Positions 32,873 through 42,722 of a DNA stretch of 64,000 nucleotides are shown one piece after another; within the stretch, counting starts at the first letter, position 1, and each line of letters begins with the position of its first letter. A program made the translations under genes and the position numbers. The DNA is taken from the NCBI GenBank assembly GCA_002221725.1, contig NJFT01000107.1, forward strand, positions 1 through 64,000, read 5' to 3'. The notes beneath the pieces are model-generated. The model was not told the origin of the DNA, ran no database searches, and was given only the letters and a program-made list of their open reading frames with translations. The stretch comes from Scedosporium boydii (taxonomy: Eukaryota; Ascomycota; Sordariomycetes; Microascales; Microascaceae).

Positions 32873-35140
32873 ATGGGCACTAACGTCCAACCCGACTTGC
32901 CTGGGCTAGAGAGCCCGGAGCATCTACTCGACGATGACTTCGATGACCTTGACGTCCTGGAAGCAGAAGTCACTCTTCACGATGAAACCAATTCCGCGCT
33001 GGAGGAGCCGGAGAACCCGAAGGACGGCGAGACGACTGCGAAAGACGTAGCTCTAAAGGAAGAGGATACCCACGACACCCTCAAATACCAGCTCCTCGGC
33101 CCTAGTCTAACGAAAGCCGGTCAAGATGCCGTCGACCAAACAAAGGTAGACAAAAAAACTCCCGTCTGCTTTTTAATTGATTTAGTTGTTTTATTTATTT
33201 ATTATCTTTTTTTCTGTTTCAACTCGGATAGAGAACCCACTAAGCTATTTTGTCCCCCAGGTCGCCGAAATCATCTACAACGCCTCCCGCGGCTCCAAAT
33301 TCTTCCACCGCGAAGAAGCCCGCGACAAGCTCCTCACCGAGAAAATCGACCGCATCCTCGCCCGCCAACGAACCCTCACCGAACCCCAACTGACCCGCTT
33401 CCGCCGCGAAGCCGACGCTCTCCTCGAGCAGCTCGAAGCCACGCGCGACCTCTCGCAGTACATCGTCCACGTCGACTGCGATGCGTTTTATGCGGCCGTG
33501 GAGGAGTTGGATAGGCCCGAGTTGAAGGATGTGCCTTTCGCAGTAGTAAGCAATACCTGCCCTTAGAATTGGTTGAAAATGAGAGGCAGAACGAAACGAT
33601 CGCTCTGACACTCTATCAGGGCAAGGGAGTCCTCACCACCTGCAACTACCACGCCCGCCGCTTCGGCGTCCGCTCCGGCATGGCCTCCTTCGTCGCCACG
33701 AAACTTTGCCCCCAACTCATCCTCATCCCCAACGACCACGCCAAATACCGCGCCAAAGCCGCCGAGGTCCGCGACATCTTCGCCGACTACGACCCGCGCT
33801 TCGAGAGCGCCTCCATCGACGAGGCGTACCTCAACATTACTGCCTACTGCGCCGCCCACGCCAACGATCCCGCGGGAGAAGAAGTGGGAGAAGACGGAGC
33901 GGAACGAGAAGAAGGAGAAGAATCAAGCGGAGGGGGAGATCCCGCCGAGGTAGTGGCACGTATGAGGAAAGAGATCCACGAACGCACGGGCGTGACGGTC
34001 TCGGCGGGAATAGCACCCAACGCGCGCCTCGCCAAAATCTGCTCCAACGTGAACAAGCCGAACGGGCAATTCGTGCTGCCCAACGACCGGGCCGAGATCA
34101 TGCGGTTGGTGCGCGACCTGCCGACGCGCAAGGTCAACGGCATCGGGCGGGTGATGGAGCGGGAGCTGGCGGCCGTGGGGATCGCCACGTTGGGGGACGT
34201 GTACGAGAAGCGCGAGTACGTGAAGCCCCTCTTCGGCGAAAAGGCGTATTCGTTCCTCATGCACGCGTACTTGGGCCTGGGACGCACGCGGATCCAGCCG
34301 GCGGAGGAGTACGTGCGCAAGAGCGTCGGTACGGAGAGGACGTTTCGCGCTATCAAGGATCCGGGCGAGTTGAGGGACAGATTGAGAAAAACGGCGGGGG
34401 ATCTGGAGGGGGAGTTGGAGAAGGCCGGGGTCAAGGGTAGGACTGTCGTCTTGAAGGTCAAATTGCATACTTTTGAGGTGTTGACGAGGCAGGTTGTTGC
34501 GCCGAAGGTGGTGTGCAAGGCTGATGATTTGTATGCGCTTGCGTTGCCGATGCTGGGGAAGTTGGAGGAGGAGGTTAGGGCGAGTCCTGTGGGGAGGAAG
34601 GATGGGTTCTGTATTCGGTTGATGGGGATTCGGTGTACGCATCTTGTTTCATCCAAGAAGCCCGACACTGCGGCGTTTTTCGGCCTCCGGTCAAAGGCAT
34701 CCGGGGAAGAAGACGCTTCGTCAAAACGTCGTCTCCCTGAACTCGACTCTGACGGGTGGGAAAAGTGGCCCCAAGAGGAAGTCGACGGCGACCAGAACCA
34801 CGACGAAAGGCCTCAGACACCTAAAACCGAAGAACCACCACCCTCTCCCAAACCGGAGGACGAAGAGCTCTGGGACTGTCCCGTCTGCGCCCGCCCCCAA
34901 AGCGCCGACGAGCGCCTCTTCAACGAACACATTGACCTTTGCCTCTCACGGCAGACCATCCGCGATGCCGTGCAGGAGGACGGGGCGGCAATGGAAGTTC
35001 CTGAGACGGAACGAGCTCCGGTGGTGGATACCTTGACGAAGAAGAAGAGGGGCAGGCCAAAGGGAGGTGGGGTGGAGAGGGAGCGGAAGAGGGAGAGGGG
35101 CGGGGAGGACCCGAGGCAGATGAAGTTGTTTTTTGGATGA
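32873..35140 (+). CDS. DNA polymerase kappa (Y family, DinB)
   Basis: Exons 32873-33145, 33261-33545 and 33620-35140 give 2079 nt, 692 residues. It is a nuclear translesion polymerase. The catalytic motif HVDCDAFYAAVE provides metal ligands D163 and D165, and SIDEAYLN gives D253 and E254. TCNYHARRFGVRSGM is the fingers signature, and the helix-hairpin-helix region GIGRVMERELAAVGI and the little-finger domain follow. The N-terminal KFFHREEARDK..L..KI is the extension specific to the kappa branch (N-clasp). Near the C-terminus WDCPVC...FNEHIDLCL at about 604-628 (C606, C609, H623, C627) is a UBZ-type ubiquitin-binding zinc finger. The protein ends RQMKLFFG, resembling a shortened PCNA-interacting motif, after a basic KKKRGRPK stretch. 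An acidic insert lies at about 275-300. Its 3' end converges on the TRK gene with a 206-base gap. The gene appears intact. Confidence 0.95.
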
Positions 35141-35346
35141 TGCCTTACGACTATTGACGATTCTACATGTTGTTAGGATAGCATGGCACGGGGCGTTCTG
35201 GAGGATAAACGGTTGCATAGTTCTGGTATATTTCAAACAAATGTACGAAAGAAAATATAGCATACAATGAAAATTCCTTTAAAACACAACCCTGCTATCA
35301 CAATCGATAAAGCCAAACCAAACCCAAAAGAAATAGAAGATCTATA

Positions 35347-37738
35347 TCAATTCCCTTCAAACCCCTCTTCCTCTTCCTCATCTCCATCACCATCCCCCCC
35401 ATCTCCTCCCACCCCCGTAACCCGATCCAGCACAACCCACAACCCCCTATGCCGCCCCTTCAACATCACCCCCACAAGCACCAACCGGCTCGCGACGGCC
35501 CACCCGCCCGCGAGACTCACCGACGCCCTCTCCAACCCGACCGACATGCCCACGCACCCGTACGCCGACACGACCTCGAAGGCGACGTGGAAGGGGTTGA
35601 CGGGCGGGCGGTGGTAGTCGCCGTGGTCCATGGGGTCGGAGTCGGAGGCGTGCGGGGCGTAGATTTCCAGGAGGGTGATGAGGAGGGTGGAGGCGGAGAG
35701 GACCCAGAGGTCGTGGAGGAGTTGGCGGCGGATTTTTTGGCCGAGGATGGAGGGGCGGGAGGATGAGTGGTGGTCTCTGTTGCGGCGGGGCCTGGCGGAG
35801 AGGATGGAGGCGACGCGACGGAGGGCGGTCTGCAGCGGGTTATTGTGTGTGGTGGTAGCAGTGGGAGAAGTGAGTAGTTCTTGGGGTTGAGAGCTGGTGG
35901 ACGGGAGGAGACGGCCTAGTTCGGGGTCGTCTGAGGCTGCAGATGAGGATGAGGAGGAAGAGATGGCGTCGAATTTGGCGTGCATCGCGAGAGCGCCGGA
36001 GCGTTCTTCCGAGACGTTGGAGTGCCGCATGGCGATGACGATGGGGTAGGCGGAGATGTACATCATCACCATGTACAGGACTTGGAGGCTGGTGTATAAC
36101 TCTGACACGGGGACGACGTAGAAGCCGGTGCCTCTCACGGCTGCCAACATCGTTAGTACACAGATTCAGAACAGCTCATACATATCAGCCCAGACCAAAC
36201 TCACATATAGCCTGGAACAACCCATCCAGAATCCTCGGCCCAACGGGAATCCGCTCCACCGCCGGATTCCCGATACTCAACACCTCAAACGCCACCCAAT
36301 CAATCGTCATCGTAGCAACCAACATGCCCACAAGCAACCACGTCTGCCTCGCCGGAAACAAATGCGTATACACCTGCCTCGGATACTTGAGAATATACAA
36401 CAGCGTTGCCTTCTCCGCAACGAACAACCTCTCGGGCGTCAGTAACTTCAACCCCTCCAGCATACACCAAACCATCAACCTCAAAAACGCCGGAAACGCC
36501 GTATTTCCCGCAAGGATAAGCGACGCGAGTAAAAACAGCACGAGGAACGAATGCTGAAAGGGAACGAGGTTCGCGTCCAGCAGCGACATGCCGCAGTTGT
36601 TGAACGCCGACCCGGCGTAGAAGAAACCAGCCCACCACGCGCCGACGCCGTAGCCGCCGTACTCTTCGACGGCGGAGGCGTAGTGCCGCGAGATCCAGGC
36701 GCCGAGGACGAGGGCGCTGACCAGGACCCAGAGGACGGCGTACAGGGGGATGATGAGGGCGAGGAGGTTGAGGGCTTGGTGGTCGCGTTGGGCGAGGCGT
36801 TCGGATTCGGAGCCGGGGCCAGCGGCGGCGGTGCTTTCGAGGAGGAGGAGCTGGGAGGCCGGATCGCGATCGCCGTCTTGTTTGTCTTTTTTGGCGGGGA
36901 AGAGTTTGCGGAAGTTGAACCAGGCGCGGGGGCTGCTTGAGGGGCGCGAGGACAAGTCGTCGGGGGAATTATCAAACGGAGAAGGTTGGAAGTGGACGTG
37001 GCTGTGGTGGTGACTCTTATCCTCCCCAGTCGATCCCGAGTGATGAAGCATCGCCGTCAGTGATCCGTGACCATCCGCAACCGACACTCCGCTCCCCACG
37101 CCGCTCGCCAACCCATCAGCACCCACATCCGGCTCCTCATCAACCTTTTCCTTCTCCTTGGACATGATCTTCCTTAAAATCATCGGCGGCACATCCACAA
37201 CGCTACTCAATGTCGTAGCCCCACTACTCCCCCTCTCCCTCCTCCTCCCTTGTCCCAGTCCCCCAAGCCCATATCCCCCCCCTCCTCCACCCCTCAAATC
37301 CGCCAGCGCAAAGCCACCATCCAACCCCTTCCTCGCCCTTACCAGCCTCATCCTCTCAACCCTCTTATGCCTCCTCACCAACACGGTCCAAAACGACACC
37401 CACATCGCGCTCCCCAACGTCATGAGCACCCACAACATCCCCTGCTGCCCGCCCGTCAAAGCGCTCAGATCAACTGTATTGAGCCCCGTGTTCGTCACGG
37501 CTGAGACCACCAGGAACAGGCTGTCGACGTAGCTGACATCCTCGCGGTCCTCGACGTCCGAGGAGATCCAGAACACGACGGAGAAGACGAGGCTCAGGAG
37601 GATGAAGTAGATGTAGTGTAGGGTGACGAAGTTGAGCGGCGGGAGCCAGGGTCGGAGGTCATCGATTAGGGCTTCGAGGTCTGGGTGGCGCGAGAGGAGG
37701 GCGGACCAGGCGGTGTTGAGACGGGATTTGGAGGCCAT
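35347..37738 (-). CDS. TRK1: TRK-type high-affinity potassium transporter
   Basis: Minus-strand exons 37738-36205 and 36140-35347 give 2328 nt, 775 residues. Four membrane-pore-membrane repeats form the K+ pathway. The selectivity loops are visible as SAVTNTGLN (about 80-87), SAFNNCGMS (about 377-385), VRGTGF (about 513-518, created across the splice) and AYGCVGMS (704-711), each with the conserved Gly. The motif MLKGRHRGLWVVLDR near the C-terminus is a TRK hallmark. A ~200-residue hydrophilic loop with His, Gly and Lys-rich stretches separates repeats 1 and 2, as in fungal Trk proteins, here somewhat shorter than in yeast Trk1. The tail is acidic (DEEEEEGFE). It would act in the plasma membrane for potassium uptake and be set by proton pumping. 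The single intron has a TACTAAC branch point. Confidence 0.93.
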
Positions 37739-38929
37739 TGTTGGGATGTCGCGGGCGTAGGCATTACGGAGAGGGAGGGAAAGGACTCTTCTGTTTGACT
37801 GTCTCCTAGAGTCCTAGTAGAGTTGAGAAGCCTCTATTGCACTTGCGCTTGTACCGGCGCCCCTGTTCCTCTTTCGGTGTCGTCGGAAATATCAAATTGG
37901 TCTCGTGAGTTATTCGCGAAGAAGGTAAAAAAAATCCGTAGTAAATTTATCAATTGATCTAACGCATCCTGGGCCCTCTGCGTCCAAAATTTTCCGTCGG
38001 GCCCAGGGAAACTATTGATTATAGACCTTCATACTCGATTGATTCCATAATGTTGTGTGGTTTCAGCTCGAGCTTTTTTCCGGAAGAAAAGAGGGAAAAG
38101 AAGAGAGGGAGAGAGAGGGAAGGGAAAGATAGATTAGGCCGTTTCGCGGAGGAAATACGTGTCGTGTTTTATAGGGGGAAAATCATCGTGTGAGCTGTGA
38201 GCACATTTGGCTTTGGTTTGCTTTTCAGGGCGAGTTTCGGAGCAGGGAGCAAGGGAAGGAGCTAATGTGGGAAGTATTGCTCAACACGGGTACAAGATAA
38301 GAACCAAAATTCCGGCGATACGCGAGTATCTCAGATAAGCCGCGACATGGCACTGCATCAAACATCTCTTGCATCTTGCATCGAGCTTCAGATTTACGGG
38401 TCGCGCTAGAGACAATTGAATCTCAAATTGAGCTGGGGTCTCGCCTTCAGATAGTATCACAAGAAACGTTGACCAAGCGAGTGAAGTATTGGCACAAATC
38501 TTGCTTCTTCCAACGACATGACACGCCCATGAATACGCGCCACCAGTTTAATATGCCTAGTACCTTACCAATTACCAGTGTCAGCCCTGGTTGGGATCTG
38601 TTTGTTGTACACATATGTGGTCAGTTCGAAGTGCTTGTATTAAACTCGGCTCGCAGACGTTCTGCAAGCATCAATATCTCCATCCCAAATCCGTGAAGTA
38701 AGTTGCTTCGACTATGAACAGGAGCCCCATCTTGCTAGATGTACAGCCAATCAAGAATGCCCTTCAACCTGGTAATCGCTCCGTTCCAGAGCCAGCCCCA
38801 AGTGCTGAAGCGGTGAAACGTTATGTTAATCTCGAGCATGTCCCCACCGCCCTTGCCGTCCTTTTTACATTCCACGATACGTATGGTGTCCCTGGTAACC
38901 TCCATTTGTACGTCGTCCTTGCAACTCTT
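37739..38929. other. Intergenic region between TRK and FKBP genes
   Basis: No gene seen. The first part is the TRK promoter and leader, with a purine-rich GAGAGAGGGA stretch at about 38094-38130. A plus-strand frame at 38714-38971 lies antisense to the last FKBP exon and has no motif. Confidence 0.5.
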
Positions 38930-39791
38930 CTAGAGCTCGTCGCGCTGCAAGATCACTACATGTTAGACTAGCTCGGCGGCGTGGCATCCGGCATACTCTC
39001 TTGACCTACCTTGTCCTTTTCCTTCTCCTCAGCAGTCTTCTCCTCAGAAGGTTTCTCGTCGGAAGCCTTCTCGGGAGCCTTATCGGGCTTGGGAACACCG
39101 GCAATGCCGATGAGCTCAGTCTCGAAGACTGGAAATAGAAGAGTCAGCCTTGTATGTTCTTGCACCAGCAATCACCGAATCGCCATACCGAGAGTCGAGC
39201 CAGCGGGAATGGGGCCGACGTTTCGCTGGCCGTAACCGAACTCGGGGGGAATGGTAAGAGTGCTATATCGAGAGAATTGTTAGCCAACTTCAATGCGACA
39301 ATTGGTCGCCGGCCGATAGGCCAGCAACAAGCTGAAGGCTCGTAGACATAGAAGTAAACATACCGCTTCTCGCCAATGCACATGTCGAGGAGACCCTCGT
39401 CCCAGCTATCCAACCGTTAGCAATTTCAGAGTCAACGAATATTCCGAAAGGTGGCCGGCGAAACCTAACCCCTTGATCACTTGGCCAGCGCCGAGAGAGA
39501 ACGAAAACGGCGTTCCACGGTCGTAGCCTATCTCGTCAGCACCACAACCACTTCCAGAAGGGAAGAAAAAAGCAAGAGGAAAAAGAATGACCTGAGGGAC
39601 GTACTAGCATCGAACTTCTCGCCATTGGAGGCAAGAGTGCCGCGGTAGTGGACTTCGATCTTGTCGCCCTTCTTGGTCTTGCGATCGCACTCGACGGGGT
39701 TGGTGACGTCGATCTTGATGCCGTCGTCGGCGGCGAGGACGCCAATGGCCGCGGAGGCCAGGAGGGCGATGGTGCCTGTGAGGAGCTTCAT
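38930..39791 (-). CDS. FPR2: ER-lumenal FKBP-type peptidyl-prolyl isomerase ending in RDEL
   Basis: Six minus-strand exons: 39791-39605, 39527-39470, 39405-39364, 39262-39189, 39128-39010 and 38944-38930, 495 nt, 164 residues. A signal peptide (about 1-20, ...IGVLA) precedes one FKBP domain with [42 protein letters not shown] and [10 protein letters not shown]; the FK506-pocket residues Y, F, W, Y and F are in place. It catalyses prolyl cis-trans isomerisation in protein folding in the ER. A Lys/Glu-rich tail follows. The last exon is only 15 bases and codes RDEL plus stop. Its acceptor is CTTGCAG with a TCTAAC branch site, and the donor at 39009 is GTAGGT. If that intron is not removed the frame runs on to a tail ending DATPPS without a retrieval signal. 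The RDEL ending strongly supports the spliced form. Confidence 0.92.
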
Positions 39792-40434
39792 TGTTTTATT
39801 GACAAACTGTGAGGATAGAAGAGCTAAGAGAGAGATGGAGGATTCGAGTGGAACAGGTGGCAGTCGTGGGGATGGTTGAGAAGCGAAGCACGTTGCTATT
39901 TGGATTGGGGTAACGTGGAGGTTAGTGCTGGAGCTTGCCAGGGACAGGGGAAGGTACTTGTAGTTTTAGTGGTGGCACATGCTAGAATTAGGTATCTCGT
40001 GGGCAATGGGAGCTGGGGAAGGTGCAATCTGGCCTTGCATCATTTATGCACAGTGGAGGCAGGTGTCACCTTTGAGAGCACCATTCATTGGTCAATTCAT
40101 GTTATCGTGGACCACACTAGTCTATGATTGATGTAGATTATTCAACACTGCCGTGAGCAGGGCAGGAGCTCTCTTATTGCTCAAATTGAAAGAAATGGAG
40201 CTTCTGAATTCTGTCCTCCTTGATGACTTTAACTTCAGTAGTAGTCTGTCTATGGATGCATCATGTTCCTATTCTGAAATGCGATGATGTAAACTACCTG
40301 GGCTAAGCGGCACAATGACATGCGACCTCGGTGAAAAGACCAGACTCACCGACTGTTTCCATCGGCTCGGAAGCATGCGAAGGACGGAGGCCGAAGTCCC
40401 CTTTCGCAATATGCAATTTTACCAGGGCGAATGT
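39792..40434. other. Intergenic region
   Basis: It holds the probable promoter of the FKBP gene on its left and the downstream flank of the HET remnant on its right. No gene seen. Confidence 0.5.
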
Positions 40435-42146
40435 CTACTTAATGAGAAAGATCCGCCTCGTACACCAGTCTGTACCAGCGCCCGGCAGTCTCCGATGCTC
40501 AGGGTTCGTTACAACGACGCCTATCCTCTCCCAGTGAGGGCCCGCCTCCTCGAGAAGGAACAGGAACGCCGCCGACTTTTCTTTATACCCAAAACCTATC
40601 AAGCCTCCGATGCCCAGCACGATAGCTACCCAGCGCTCCTCGACTAGACGACGATGGAGGTCTTGAGTCCGGTCTGGGTCTTTGCTTAGGGAGACTGCGC
40701 CACCGAATACAGTGTCGCCGCCGGACAGGACCACCTAATCCGAGCCACTATTGTAAATATGTGCGAGCGTCAACCGCAGTGGCAGTTATCTCCAAGTAGC
40801 AGTTTTGCGGCACTCCCGCCGTAGTTGAAGACTTGTCTAATCTCGAAATCAGCGAGAGAAAACGCGTTCGTCGGCTTGTCCGGAGGGAGGGAGTATCAAA
40901 ACCTCGATCGAAAATCCATTCAAGGCTAGGACCACTTGGGGGAAGGGCCTTTCCACCTCACCCTTCCAGCCTGCCCAGGGCCAGCTCGGGAATTCCTTTC
41001 GCCATGTCCTAGGATGCCCGATTTTCCAGCAGATGCCACGGGTAAAAGCCTCGAGGATTGTCGGTGTCTCCTTGTCTCCCGTGAGGGCAGGCTCCTACAG
41101 GATCGGGATTCCGCAGAGGTAATGGACCGGCGTGAGGAACTCGGAAAACGTACTCACGACGCCGAGAAACGCATTGAGAATATTGTACTCGTTGACGCTG
41201 TATACTCTTAGATACGATCCCAAATGTAGCAGGCGTTGACCTCCGGCCTCCCACTTTTCTTAGCGGGAAAGAGTCTCCAGTCCTAGGGCATATGTATCGC
41301 GTAATTGCCGTCGTTCGCTCCCGGCGTTTCGGAGGGGAGCTGGGCCGCTTCACGAGCATGGTGACGATTGCACTCGTAGAATACCTCGTTTTCGGTAAAC
41401 GTCAGGAGGCGTTGTGACATGAGGGTTTCTTGGTATGTCCATCCGCGCGTCCGCCACCTCGATGACCGGATAGTAGTGCGAGGGTTGTCTCGGGTCGCCG
41501 CCAGGACACCGCCGTCGATATTTCTATGTGGATAGTGGCGAAGGAGCTAGGCTCTGCCCACACTCGAGAGGCTAGATGCCGAATCCTTGCCGGCTGCGGC
41601 TGCAGTTGTGACATCGGCGCTATTGTACACGGCATGCATGGCCTGGAGCTGAACAGTTTTGACTGATTCGTCGTCTTCGACAATGCAGAGCCAGTCTATA
41701 AGTAGCGACTCTTCATCCGGGTGGGAGCGGGAGAGTTTCCGCATCGAAACCTTCATCAAATCAAGGCTTCTGGAGCTAACATGTCCATAAATTGCGAGGT
41801 AAACTTGACCTTTCCCCTCGTATGGGTAGGTTGCTACCGTCAGTTGACAGAGGTGACATACCTTTCGTTCCGAATGCTCGTCGACGGAAGGTATGTTGCA
41901 TATGAACGAGCATGGCCCAGCGCGGACATGGTTTTCGATACGTTGACAAGTTTCACAGAACCCATCGACCTGTCCCGTGCGCTTCTTCGTATTCTTTTGA
42001 TAAACAACGTCTGTGTCTTGACGAGATCCGGTGCCCAACAATGCAGTCGACGGTTCTTCCGTCTCGAAGTTACTACTACTACTACTCAAACCGGAGGGGC
42101 TATTTCCACTGTCCTTGTGCCCAAACTCGCTGGATATGGTTAGCAT
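40435..42146 (-). pseudogene. HET-domain (heterokaryon incompatibility) pseudogene
   Basis: The minus strand carries ordered pieces of a HET protein in changing frames. The start is at 42146; a C..C...C.LC region follows, then LLIDWLCIVEDDE and MHAVYNSADVT (about 41710-41600), RGWTYQETLMSQRLLTF (about 41447-41395), NEYNILNAFLGVVSTF (about 41195-41145), FPSWPWAGWKG (about 40990-40955) and a C-terminal WERIGVVV region to a stop at 40435. Lesions include a frame change between the VYNSA and RGWTYQE parts, a TAG near 41284, a frameshift near 41213, a TAG at 41097-41095 and a TGA near 40850. The segment usually preceding the WIDALCI-like motif also seems shortened. HET proteins trigger cell death after fusion of unlike hyphae; this copy cannot make a full protein. 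Confidence 0.82.
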
Positions 42147-42167
42147 ACATATCTGAACGGGGGATTA

Positions 42168-42722
42168 CTATGGCCGTGTAGGGATTTCACAGACCTGGGA
42201 TGTGGCGCCGACAGTTTCCAACATCTCTATGATATTTCTGTTCCCGCGTTCAAGCGCTAGATCCTGCGGCGTGAGGCTGTCTTCATTCCTTTGATTGGGT
42301 TCGACCCCAGCCTCTAGTAGGACGTCGATGTCCCGTCGACTCTTCTTGACCACGCAATGAAGTGGAGGACAGTGGCGAGTACACATGAGGTCTGGCCTAG
42401 GAGCCCTCTACATGTTCGTCCTCATTGAGGGCGACCACATTTATATCCACGCCTTTTCTTAGGAGACGATCTACGATGCTTAGATTCCCTGCCGCCACTG
42501 CGTGCCATAAGGGTGGATCTTGAACAAAATCTTTGAGGTTGGACTTTGCACCGCGGCTCAACAACAACTCAACGACACTCTGGCCCCCGTGCTTTGCGGC
42601 TTAATGACAGGGAGGTTTGGCCCTTGAAGTCCCTGGCATCGACGTCTGCGGCCGTCACATTCGTAAGGACTTAGGCTATGTCCGTGTGCCCCTCGCAAGC
42701 TGCCCAGGCAGTATCTGTTAGA
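42168..42722 (-). pseudogene. Ankyrin-repeat gene remnant
   Basis: On the minus strand at least four degenerate ankyrin units follow each other: TAWAACEGHTDIA; VVELLLSRGAKSNLKD; PPLWHAVAAGNLSIVDRLL with GVDINV; and PPLHCVVKKSRRDIDVLLEAGVEPNQ, TPQDLALERGNRNIIEMLE. A TAA interrupts the first unit (42673-42671), a one-base insertion near 42600 shifts the frame, and a TAG with a further frame change lies near 42398. A GTTAGG...CTAACAG intron at about 42764-42723 may join an upstream exon reaching 43018. The frame ends 22 bases before the start of the HET pseudogene. Ankyrin repeats are common C-terminal sensor domains of HET and NLR-type proteins, so this may be the tail of a second decayed gene of the same class. 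Confidence 0.75.
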
